NCBI RefSeq assembly: GCF_021730395.1
Contig: NC_069366.1
Coordinates: 88,586,501 to 88,650,500, forward strand
Direction of reading: 5' to 3'
Origin: Mercenaria mercenaria
Taxonomy: Eukaryota > Mollusca > Bivalvia > Venerida > Veneridae
DNA: 64,000 nt
Each line of letters starts with the position of its first letter. Position 1 is the first letter of the stretch. The translations under genes were made by a program, and so were the position numbers. Below the pieces are notes generated by a model. That model made no database searches and was not told where the DNA came from. It saw only the letters and a program-made list of their open reading frames with translations. Shown here piece by piece: positions 22,991 to 34,300 of this stretch.

Positions 22991-24879
22991 CACTTTTAAA
23001 TAAATTAGCCAATCAAAATACATGTTACAAAGGAAGATATTTATAAAGTTTATGATTGAATTATTACTTTTAAGGAAACATACATAATATTTTCATTATA
23101 TTACGAAATGTTTTGCCACTGTAAAGATGATTTCGGTCAAGTAATTTATTCTACTGTGTATATATGTTTTGATTAAAGACATGTACATTTTTTATTATAT
23201 CTTACCTGAAAAGCCTGCTTTATTCTTATTTTCGTCAGAAAAGAACAAGCATTTCAAGTCTAATTCCACACATCATACACATATAAAACTTGTACTTTAC
23301 TTTTTAAAATGTCATTTGTTATCATATATCTATTTTTCTACAACTTCAAATAATATATATATAAATAACAATAGTATTTATTTTTCTCCGACTTTAATGA
23401 CATGTACATAATTGGGGAGGGGTGGGGGAATCGAGCGGCTCCATGTCACTGAAGTTGCTGTTTTATGTGATCTACCGGAAATCATTACGTAACTTTTATG
23501 CAAAATGACATGATAAAACATATGTCACCTAGGTTATCAGAACAGGAAATCCTTTCGAGGTTCACTAATTAGAGCGGATCATAAAATTTACTGAAGCATA
23601 TAAGATGGCTTTGATATGATATAATTTAATGCCTTCGGTCATCAATGCCACTATAATATTATACGAACGAACACGGAACAGAACAGAACAGAACATACAT
23701 TTTATTTTGACTTGTACATAGTACATCATCATATACATATATATAATATACAATTAAACATGGTATCACGTGTGAAAGTGTAAGTTAACATGTAGTTAAG
23801 GATGAATAATATAACTGACATCATAAAAGGTATCTTAACACTGGTTCTAATCAATTGTAGCCTGTACCCAAATATATATGACAGGTTAACCGTACACATT
23901 TGAGAGTACAAAGCAAAGTATATTGCCCAAAGGTTATATCAATCATGAATAACAATATTGGTCAAAATGCAAAATTGACAAATGAATTGAGAAAAGTGTA
24001 TGTAACGAACCGTAGGCACCGCCATATGCCGAGGTGTCAAGCCGCCAGGGGAGGGTCACATTTAGACCATCCTCATGGCAGCACACCCTGTGGTGCCCAG
24101 TGAGCATCACATGAGTGCCCCCTACCCCACGGATTAATATATCACGTGGCGGAGCTGTCTTGTGAAACGAAAACAAAAATTTCACAGGATATCTAGTATT
24201 CTAAAATCTGTAAGAATATATTTGGAAATTTAATGGACATTTATTTTTAAAACGATGAACGTGTAGTAACAAAAAATGTAAATTCGTTAGATATGAATCA
24301 AGGACTTAAACTACTACTGATGGGAAATACCTAATATCTGGAACAACTGATACGTATTAGACCTTCCTGCTAATATAAATCTATAATTTTCTATTTTTTA
24401 ATTTACATGCTGGATCATTTTCATATTGAAACTGTATCGTGCGCAAAGTCATTATCCGTAATTTAATAGAATAATTATGATAAAGCTGAATTCCGCAAAA
24501 AATAGAACAAGATTTCAAGTCTAGAACACTCTTCCCTGCTGCTACACGCCCCCTCCCCCCTCCCTCTCTCTCTCTTAAATCTGACCGCTGCCATTTCATA
24601 TTTTCAAATAAAAACTTTCAATTCGAAGAATCAATAGAAATGATAACAATTTTAAGATGATTACTATTTTTGAATACGGAATGAAATTCATCCTCACTTT
24701 AGTATAAGTGGATACAATATGAAAGGCTGGACTTAATTGAATATTTCATTTTCAACTTTTTAATTATATTACAAGTATCATGCAAGCTTATTGCGGCAGG
24801 TTGTAAGTTCTGCGAGGTCGAGCAAGGAAATAAGACAAATACTTTGGTATAAATAATTGATCTTTAAATGTTCCATATA
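22991..24879. other. Centre of FB-1, left part
   Basis: Mostly AT-rich and non-coding. AACAG pentamers at 23675-23695 followed by ATTTTATTTT resemble a minus-strand LINE 3' tail. The 24005-24145 patch (CCGCCATATGCCGAGGTGTC and surrounding) is clearly more GC-rich than its neighbours but matches nothing I know. Confidence 0.35.
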
Positions 24880-25730
24880 TAATTATTTTCCATTTAGGTA
24901 ATACAAATTTTAGCCATTTCGGCTATGAAATAATATTCTCCATTTCGTTGTATTTATTATCCATTTTAGTAATAAGTTTGTTAGTTACATGTACTTGTGG
25001 CCCGACCTATTTGTTTATTTTCTTGGCTGTACATGTACATTTTTGATGTTTGTTAGTATAAATGTAAACAATAATAAGCAATAAAATATGATTTAACTCG
25101 GTGAAAAAAAAAACAAAAACAAAAAAAAATAAACTAAACGCATAATATACATTTTCTAGGCTTCGCGCGGCCGGTTGCCGGCTACCTAGAAATAAATATT
25201 ACCCATTTCGTGAATGAAGTTATTCTCTATTTCGTTTTAGTTATAAATTATTATTCATTTCAGTAATAACTTTGTTAGTTACAGGTACGCATGATAAATA
25301 TTACAGGATGTTCGCGCGGCCGGTCGTCAGCTACCCAGAAATAAATATTATCCATTTCGTCAATGAAATTATTCTCCATTTCGTTGTAGTTATAAATTAT
25401 TATCAATTTTATTTAAGTTTGTTAGTAACAGTTACGCATCAAATAAATAACAAGGACTTCGCGTAGCCAGTCGTTGGCTACCCAGAAATAAATATTATCC
25501 ATTTCGCCAATGAAATAATTCTCCATTTCGCTGTAGTTATAAATTATTATCCATTTCAGTGTAAGTTTGTTAGTTACAGGTACGCATCATATACATAACT
25601 GGGACTTCGCGCAGCCGGTCGTTGGCTACCGGAAATAAATATTATCAATTTCTTCAATGAAATTATTCTCCATTTGTTTTTAGTTGTAAATTATTTCCCA
25701 TTTAATAATATACACTCGTTTAAGAAACTA
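24880..25730 (+). repeat. 148-bp tandem repeat
   Basis: A unit with TTCGCGCGGCCGGT..C.GGCTACC, GAAATAAATATTA.CCATTTCG and GTTAGTTACAGGTACGCAT recurs at 25162, 25311, 25458 and 25606 (147-149 bp apart). A partial first unit at 24880-25000 is separated by an A-rich stretch (25000-25150) that looks like an insertion. Confidence 0.85.
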
Positions 25731-26073
25731 CTGCTGTATGCATTCTTTTCATATTGATACAGAAGACGACCATACTACTGGTCCGCTGTGAATGCAGTCA
25801 TTTTTGCAGTTCTAAACTAAATTTTGATTGGTCTATTCGCTCGAATTCTAAATTAGGAATCGGGTCAACGAAAATACACGTTGAGCGTGTAAATTTACAC
25901 GGTAAGCGTGTAAATTTACGCGCTTAGCGTGTATTTTATACGCTAACCGTGTAAAAAGCACGCTTAACGTATAAATTTACACGGTGAGCGTGTAAATTTA
26001 CACGCTTACCGTGTATTATGGTACCGCTCGAGCGATTTCAGACTTTTGACCCAAATGGTACGTCATAAAGTTC

Positions 26074-26413
26074 AACTGTATATCAGACCGATATCGGACT
26101 GATTTGGGCATCAGCTTTTCAAAGTTGACATTATTGTTTAAGGCAGTTAGATGTTTTAAAATGTCTGACATTGGCTGAATGTCGGACATAGGCATATGAG
26201 CAGAGGCGGGTCACGGGAGGCCGCTTCAACAACTTTAGGCATGGGGGCCATTATATGCTCCTCCTCAGATTTTGGTCACAAAGTGATACAAACAAACAGT
26301 ATATAAAGTTAAAAACTATTTGAAAGAACATTTTGGCTTTGATGGCAATTTACATTATCAGCTTACATAAACATTTCGGGACAACATGTATGGCTTTGGC
26401 AAGTTGGGACTCT
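26074..26413. other. No feature seen
   Basis: Spacer between two foldback-like elements; no gene or repeat recognised. Confidence 0.4.
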
Positions 26414-28011
26414 AAAACACGCTAAACACGACTTTGATGGTTTATTATAACTTGTTATTCCACAGTGCTAACTTGTCATTCGGAAGTTCCAACTTGTCAT
26501 TCCGCAGTGGTACCTGTACATTCTGGTATTATCACTTTACATCATTCGGCTGTAGTTATTTGTCATTCGGCAATGCTAAATTGTCATTCTGAAGTGGTAA
26601 CTTTTCATTTTGCAATTCAAATATATCATTTGGCTGTTGGCAATTGTCATTCTGTAGTGGTAACTTTTCATTTGGCAATTCAAATATATCATTTGGCTGT
26701 TGGCAATTGTCATTCTGTAGTGGTAACTTTTCATTCCGATCTTGTCGCTTTGCATTATGGTGTGGTTTGATGTAAATCGACAGTTTTAATTTGTCATTCG
26801 GTAGTAGTAACTTCTCATTTGGCAATGCTAACTTTCATTCAGCAATGATAAAATGCCATTCGGAAAAGTTACGTTTTCTCTCTGATGTTGTCACTTTATC
26901 ACATTAAGATATGGTTTCATGTCATTCGACAGTGGTAACTTGTCATTAAACAGTGATAACTTGTCATTCGACAATGGTAACTTGTCATTCGGTGGTAAAT
27001 GGTCATTCGGTAGTGATTACTGTCATTCAACAGTTCAAACTCGTCATTCGGCAGTGGCAACATTTCATTCTGATGTTGTCACTTTACATCATTCGGCAGT
27101 TGTAACTTGTCATTTAACTGTGCTAACTTGTCATTCGGCAATGCTAATGTGTCATTCGGCAGTTGTTATTTGTCATTCGTTAGTACTAACTTTTTATTCT
27201 GATGTCACTTTACAATATGTTTTGGTCTGATGTCATTCGACAAAGGTAACTTGTCATTCGGCATTGGAAACTGGTCAGTTGAACTGTGCTAACTTGTCAT
27301 TCGACAGCGGTTAATTGTCATACGACTGTATAAACTTGTCATTCAGCAGTGCTAACTTGTCATTCGGCAAAGTTAGCTTGACATTTGGCTTTGCTAATTT
27401 GTCAAACCACATAGGAATGAAAATGTACCACATCATAATGTAAGTGACAACATCAGAATGAAACGTTACCACTAACGAACTATCGAATGATCAATTAGCA
27501 CTGCAAAACTGCCAATTAAGCATTGAAGAATGACAAGTTAGCACTGCCGAATGATTAGTTATATCAGCCGAATGCTAAGTAAGTTTCCGAATGACATGTT
27601 AGCACTGCCGGATGACAAGTTAGCAATGCCAAATGACAAATAATCACTGCCAAGTAAGCATTAAAGAATTACAAGTTAGCACTGCCGAATGATTAGTTAT
27701 ATCAGACGAATGCTAAGTTAGTATTGCCGAATGACAAGTTTGCACTGCCAGATAATAAGTTAGCACTGCCGATTGACAAGTTACCTCTGCCGGATGACAA
27801 AAAGCCACTACCGGGAGACATATAAGCACAGCCGAATGACAAGTGACCACTACCGAATGACATCGAAGCACAACAGAATGAAAATGTACCGCATCATAAT
27901 ATAAAGTGACAACTTTAGAATGACAACTTAACGCTATCGAATGACAAGACTAGTTAGCACTGCCGAATGGCAAGTTACCACTGCCGAATGAAAATCGTGT
28001 TTGGCGTTTCA
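26414..28011. mobile_element. Foldback element FB-2 with 21-bp arms
   Basis: The left arm (26414 to about 27410) is about 45 degenerate copies of a 21-bp unit, CAGTGGTAACTTGTCATTCGG. The right arm (about 27420-28011) is the same unit in reverse orientation (CCGAATGACAAGTTACCACTG). Longer features are mirrored too: left CATTCTGATGTTGTCACTTTA versus right TAAGTGACAACATCAGAATG. The outer ends match as inverted ACACGCTAAACACGA/TCGTGTTTGGCGT. No coding capacity; the open frames in both arms (about 26465-27230) are repeat read-through. Confidence 0.85.
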
Positions 28012-28478
28012 TAAACAGAATTGGTTTTCCGATATCAGGCCAATATATCAATAATTGCAAGGAAATGAAAAAGAAGCAATGCATACAAGAACACTGAGCA
28101 ACATTCTTGTATTCTCTATGCTCATTTCTATTGTTTATTATCACCTCTAAGCAACTTTCGTCAGTGAAACATTTTATAGGGATTTAAAGGATTCGGTCTG
28201 AAATATATTTCTGTGTTCGCAAAAAGTAACACTTTACATTTTTAATTAAATTAGCGCATGTAAGCGAAACCTTTGGAAAAAAATTGAAACTTATGCGTTA
28301 TATATAAGGATCTAGACACCTACTGCTTTTTCCCTGTAGCAATTTGAGGGTCAAGACTACAGTAGATTTCAATGTCACTTCAAAACTTGGATGCCGATGT
28401 CTTTCGGATTAATAGTCTTTGACTGAGTAAAAATCTAGTACAGTTTTTTTGTCTTAAATATCTGTCTTTATATTTCAG
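28012..28478. other. No feature seen
   Basis: Sequence upstream of a pseudogene; no first exon matching the intact GDAP1-like gene was found here. Confidence 0.4.
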
Positions 28479-30537
28479 ATTTTTATATAGCGAAAAGGAC
28501 ATTCCATCCAAGGAATTATGTTGTCAGGGAACAAGAAGAGAACTAATATCTAAGAACGAATCAGAATGGACATGATACAGGGCTAGAATTCGGTGAAGAA
28601 TGTATTGCAGAATCTGATGTTATTCTTGATGTCATCAATCAGACTTTCACATCCGGTGTTCAGTAAGTTTTATAACTATCTATTTGTATGTATTTTAGGA
28701 TTACAAAAATACACACATAGCGGTCAATTAACGTTGTCGTTATCCAAGGAGGCTCTTGAAAAATAGCCTGGTTCAAACTTTATCGAACAATTAAGATTCA
28801 ATCACGGATGTAGATCTAGTCATAATGATCCACCTAGAAAGCCTAACTTTAACTTGTTTTTTTTCTCAAGAACACAAACGTTAGAAATGTATACTTAGGG
28901 CTATATCTTTAAATACGTCTGTTCAACATTTTTCTGAATTAGAAACATGGAAAAAAATGCCCACATCTATACCTACAGCTATACAGTTTTTCACATAAAA
29001 TTTTACATTTTTAAAACAGAAACGTTTTAATATGTACACAATCAGTCATATAAATGGCTTTTCAGAGATATCAAATAGCAACAATATATCGCGGACCTCA
29101 TAAGTGTTATTATACGGATTTTTCCTTTTAGATGTAAGGCACGTGCAGTTATGAAAGTATTACAACATCGTTTGATAGACCCTTTTTCAATGTCTTTAAA
29201 TAAAGCTTCTAGGCAATAAAATTTGAATATACGTATACGAATGTCTTCGCTGGCTTCTATTTCTTATTTTCTTATAATTATTAGGACTCTTACTGGTACC
29301 GGATTTAGAGGTACGGTGAGGGAAACAAGTACGAGAATTTCGTGATGTTTGATAATATTGATGTGATATGATTTCGTCTTTGAGTTAAAAGTTTATATGT
29401 GCCATTGCTTTCGGGACTAGACAGAAATCGGACATTTTAGTTTACTTGATCTTATTTCTTATGTGTCTTTTCAAACAGAAATAGATAAAGCTCTGGTGTT
29501 ATGTTTCAATTGGCCTATTGGAAAACATCATTATAGAGGGCTATGGGATAACACAATTAATGTTGTTGCATCAATTTTCAATAATTACAAGTTGTTGAGT
29601 GTATTTATGTCCTCGTGCTGAAAAAAATGAGGATTGGCTCTGCCTAATGGTTTCCAAGATCCTCTTTTAATCTATTTGTCAGTTTCAATAAAAAGATGCC
29701 CCTCAAAAATGTCCATAATAATTCGAACTATTCAAGAGAGTCTCAAGACAATCGCAAAACCGCAAAATGATCAACTAAAGCAAAAATGCTTAAAAAATTA
29801 CATTCTAAAGGTTATTATTGATAGATCTGCAAATGAGATATATATTTTATAGTATTTACATATCATTTCTTCCATGGAAGTTAAAATAAGCTTCTTCGAA
29901 AGAAAAAGTCTTGTCCATCGGAGCTTATACATCCGATTGATTAGAATCTGGAACTTAACAGTCAAAGAACTGAAGTTGCCTTAAAAAGTTGATAACTGTC
30001 TTTATAAATTGAGAAAACTTTTGGACCCGTTTTCCGCTAGATAAAAATATCAAAATAAGAGCAGTAAAGCTGGTAATATGGCACTCCATACTAAACTCGA
30101 TAGAGAAATGGGACTGACTGGTGGTGATATGGTACCCAATGCCAAATCGTATAAGGTACCATAATACGTCTGATAATCTATTTGTAGTAACATGCTACCA
30201 TATCGTCAATTTTTACTACTGATAAGTATACATTTATTGACAAATATTTATTGTCACAAGCACGATATTTCAGCGTGCACAATTATAATTTATGTAGCCA
30301 TTGCTCCTGGATATTTCTCAAGCGCGAAATGGTCAATTGTGCTTGAGTATTAAGACCATCTGTACAAATGGTTGCAAAGAATAACAGCACCCAATCTTAA
30401 CTGTGTAAAGAAACATCAAAAACCCTACCGTTAATGGTGCTTAGGATCGGCCTATTTGTTATTGGCCTAGTTGCACTCAGATATACCGAATACCGAGAAT
30501 ATAAAAAACCCGAAACTGAAAAGAAGATATTCGAATA
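28479..30537 (+). pseudogene. Decayed GDAP1-like pseudogene
   Basis: Four regions match exons 2-5 of the intact gene downstream, in order. Exon 2-like: 28479-28655 (LYSEKDIPSKE near its start; CIAESDVILDVINQTFTSG near its end, with the GT donor kept). Exon 3-like: 29285-29400 (LLLVPDLEV, then KQVREFRDV, with stops). Exon 4-like: about 29873-30060 (AAGCTTCTTCGAAAGAAAAA text, frame lost). Exon 5-like: about 30290-30537 (ACTTCAGAT-type damage, ending GGATCGGCCTATTTGTTATT, the transmembrane part). There are several stops and frameshifts, and exon 1 was not found. It is more diverged than the remnant at 49296-50466, so it is probably the product of an older duplication. Confidence 0.8.
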
Positions 30538-31397
30538 GAAATAAGACATTACAGCTTAAAATGAGTGTTTTCATATTCACACCGAAACGAAACCGAATTG
30601 GAAATGAAACGGTAACGGAAACGTGCAAGAATTGATTTCCGGCTTGGGTGACTGAAGTCAGTCTGAAAAAGTAAGAAGATCGCTATTTTCCACAAATATG
30701 CCGAATATGTTCTTGCTCACAGGAAAATAGGTAAAAATCATCCTGGATCTTCATACAGGTATGGAATTTTGCAAATTCAAATCACGCTTATTCTGTTAGT
30801 CCCCCATCCCCTAAATGTATGATGAAATATCCAAGATTAACCTATTGTTATCATCATCCATCTATACATTTTTATCCAGCGATTCGGATCACAAAATCTA
30901 TATCTACAAATTTGCATCCAGAGACTCGGTTTCAGCATATCTGCAAAAAAACGTTATCTGATTCCGAAACGAAAACGTCTTTGAGTTATATTCGCATTCG
31001 TTAAGCGAAACGAACATAAATACTCGCGAAAAATAATACCTCGTATCCAACTGCAAACTGCCTGTACATTTAATGTCTAGTTGACTGACAAGTACTTTTC
31101 TAACTTCTTAGATTAACCATTGGACAAAGTTATCTTAATCTATTCCTTTTTTGTATTTATTGTCATTTAACATTCATAAGCAAACACTTATCTTATTTAA
31201 GGTGTTAAAGTGTTTGAGATCAGAGTAAACAGACAACAGTGATAAAACTGAGTTTTATTTATCGAAAACGGAGGTTAATTTTACCTGTTGTATCTCGAAG
31301 GTTCAAAATCTAGGATCTGTTTATTATCGACTAAAGACACAAGTACGAAGTAATCATTATTTATGAGTAGCATAATTTTCAACCAGTGAAAATCAAA
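30538..31397. other. Upstream region of the GDAP1-like gene
   Basis: No repeat or other gene recognised. It should contain the promoter of the gene that begins at 31398, but no TATA box or other clear element stands out. Confidence 0.4.
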
Positions 31398-34300
31398 ATG
31401 GCGGCCAAGGATGTTACCTTATACTATTTTCCAAGTTCTTACTTTTCCTTGAAGGTAAGAGTTCATTTTGTAATGGTCTATTTCCTTTATCGTCAATGAG
31501 ATCAAATTCCTTTATTCAAAGACGTTTTAAAGCCTTTTGGACTCGTTAAATATATTTAGACTTAATGATATCACACACTGTATTACCCCAGTCAAACATT
31601 TTTGACATTATTTTGATTAGATGCGCTCGGTCCCACTATTTCTAACAGATTTTACTGGATAACAATACATAATGAATTCTAACTATTGGATGATTCTATA
31701 CAGGAGTATTGAGCAACAATCATGAAAAACTTTGGGGATAGGGATGGGAGGGGGGATGGGAAAAGAGTTTGTTTATTTTGTTAACCGCTGTTTTGAACGG
31801 TCACTATAAAGCGTTTGCTTGCATATCACTGTATAATTATCAGCTCCTTTTTCTTTTCATTTTCTTAAGTGCAAGCTCCGCGGACTAAATTAAGTGTCTA
31901 GACAGGACGCCAAACTTGACCCGAATTGACCAAGTTATTATGAATCAAAAAAATAGTTTATCTAATGGTGTACAAGCTGTCTGTATTTTGCAGGCATTGT
32001 TGGCATTGTATGAAAAGAACATTCCATTCAAGAAACGGATAGTAAATATGTTCGCAAGCGAACAAAATGAGAACTGGTACCTAAAAATGAACCGAAATGG
32101 AGAGGTTCCTGTACTAGAGCTTGATGGCGAATATATTGCAGAATCTGAGGTCATCATTGACGTCATCGACCATACATTTACATCTGGTATACATGCATTA
32201 ACAATGTTTCGATGTGATATGTATTCATTTAGGGTATTTTCTGCGTGTTTTATTTGGTTTTAAGTCACGTCAACACAGTTTTAGGTTATATGGTGACTTT
32301 CCAGCTTTTAATAATGAAGGAAGACACAAGTGCAGCTTTTGACTTTATTTTAGATACCTATGATAACAACAGATACAAACGACCTTCCATAAGTCAGTTG
32401 AATGGGTCCTTCATGAGCAAAAATAACTTCGATCGAGCTTTGTGATGGGCAAGTGATTCGGAGTAAGCGACCTTACGCACTCTGATGTCCCTTTGAGGAT
32501 ATGGTTTGAAACGCGTTTTTATTTAAATGATGATTTTTTACTGACCTTCTAATAACCTTAATTAAGGCAGTCTCTAGAAGGTCAATAAGTTCAATAAGTG
32601 TTCTTTAACCGACTCATAGTTCTGAAGTGCCAAACAGAACACTTACTACGATTAAATGCCTCTGCTCGTCAACTAAGAAAATATTCATTATGCAATGTGC
32701 GATACTAAGAATACAAGCAACTTTTTACTTTCTATAAAACATTTTAAATTGAGCTGACACAATAAATGTCGCCCCTCATCCCCTACAACCCACCGTTACT
32801 TCATTTAAGCCAAACATCGTCTTGCAATCCACTGTGTCGGAATCAATAATTTAAACGATTGGTCTTTATTCTTCGACGTGCCACGTGAATATGCCAAAAT
32901 ACAGTCAGACCTGTCCGAAAAGGCCACCCGATGGTCTTTGTATATGGATTGTCTTTCATCTCAGATGTATTTCTGATGTTCAAAAGGCAATAGAAAATGG
33001 CGACAGTCCTTTTACTCTACTTTCCTCATTGGTAATGACGGAAATCAATAATTTTGAAAGGTGTCGCGTGTCCTTAACAGAGTTAACCTTTGCAAACAGA
33101 ATAGAACAGAGCATAAAGCTTATCAAGTCTTATGCATATACAGTACATTGATATAAACCGGTATTGTTAGACATTTACGGATTAAGTCTACATGGACTGT
33201 GGATACCTAAGGCGATAGATTTTTCAAGGGGACTGTCTCAACATAGTTTAATTATATTATGTGCGATATGAAAAAGATTTTATAACGGCAATAGGGTTTG
33301 AGTTATTATATCATCACTATGCGGTAGGTGATATAAAATGTGGATGTGCCTGTTTTTAGCTCGACTTTTCGAAGAAAAAGTAGAGCTATTGCATTCGCTC
33401 CGGCGTCGGCGTCGGCGTCTCCGTTGGTTAAAATTTTTAATAAAGTCAAATATCTCTGTTACTGTCAAAGCTATTGACTTGAAACTTAAAATACTTATTT
33501 ACTATCAAAGTCTACACCAGGAAGAACAATCTCCATAACTCTGATTGAATTTTTTCAGAATTATGCCCCTTTCTAATTTAGCATTTTTGGTTATAGTTTT
33601 TGATAAAGTCAAATATCTCTGTTACTATTAAAGCTATTGACTTGAAACTTATAATAGTTATATACTATCGAAGTATACACCAGGAAAAATAATCCCCATA
33701 ACTCTGATTGAATTTTGATAGAATTATGCCCCTTTTAACTTAGAATTTATGGTTAAAGTTTTTGATAAAGTCAAATATCTCTGTTACTATCAAAGCTATT
33801 GACTTGAAACTTAAAATAATTATTTACTATCGAAGTCCACACCAGAAAAAACAATCTGCGTTACTCTGATTTGAATTTTGATAGAATTATGCCCCTTTTT
33901 AACTTAGAATTTTTGGTTAAAATTTTTGATAAAGTCAAATATCTCTGTTACTATCAAAGCTATTGACTTGAAACTTAAAATGCTTATTTACTATAAACGT
34001 CTACACCAGGAGAAATAATCCCTATAATCTGATTTGAATTTTGACAGAATTATGCCCCTTTTTAACTTAGAATTTTTGGTTAAAGTTCTTGATAAAGTCA
34101 AATATATCTGTTAATACCAAAGCTATTGACCTGAAACTTAAAATACTTATTTACTATCAAAGTCTACACCGGGAGAAACAATCCCTATAACTCTGATTTG
34201 AATTTTGACAGAATAATGCCCCCTTTTAAATTAGAATTTTTGGCTAAAGTTTTTGATAAAGTCAAATGTCTCTGTTACTATCAAAGCTATTGACTTTAAA

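Larger units (their letters stand above)
22773..26073. mobile_element. Foldback-like element FB-1, about 3.3 kb
   Basis: The left arm (22773-22990) and right arm (25862-26073) are inverted copies. Outermost they share TATGACGTACC, TTTGGGTCAAAAGTCTGAAA and TCGCTCGAGCG. Inward each arm turns into a minisatellite of ACACGCTTACCGTGTAAATTT-type units, 20-21 bp each and themselves quasi-palindromic. The 2.9-kb centre has no recognisable gene; it holds the 148-bp array at 24880-25730 and a GC-richer patch at 24005-24145. No transposase is seen, so it would have to be mobilised in trans. Confidence 0.7.

Noticed and set aside
26465-27230. Open frames of about 100 codons rich in CHSAVV/LPNDN repeats
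   Set aside because: They are the 21-bp units of the foldback arm read through; similar frames occur on both strands.
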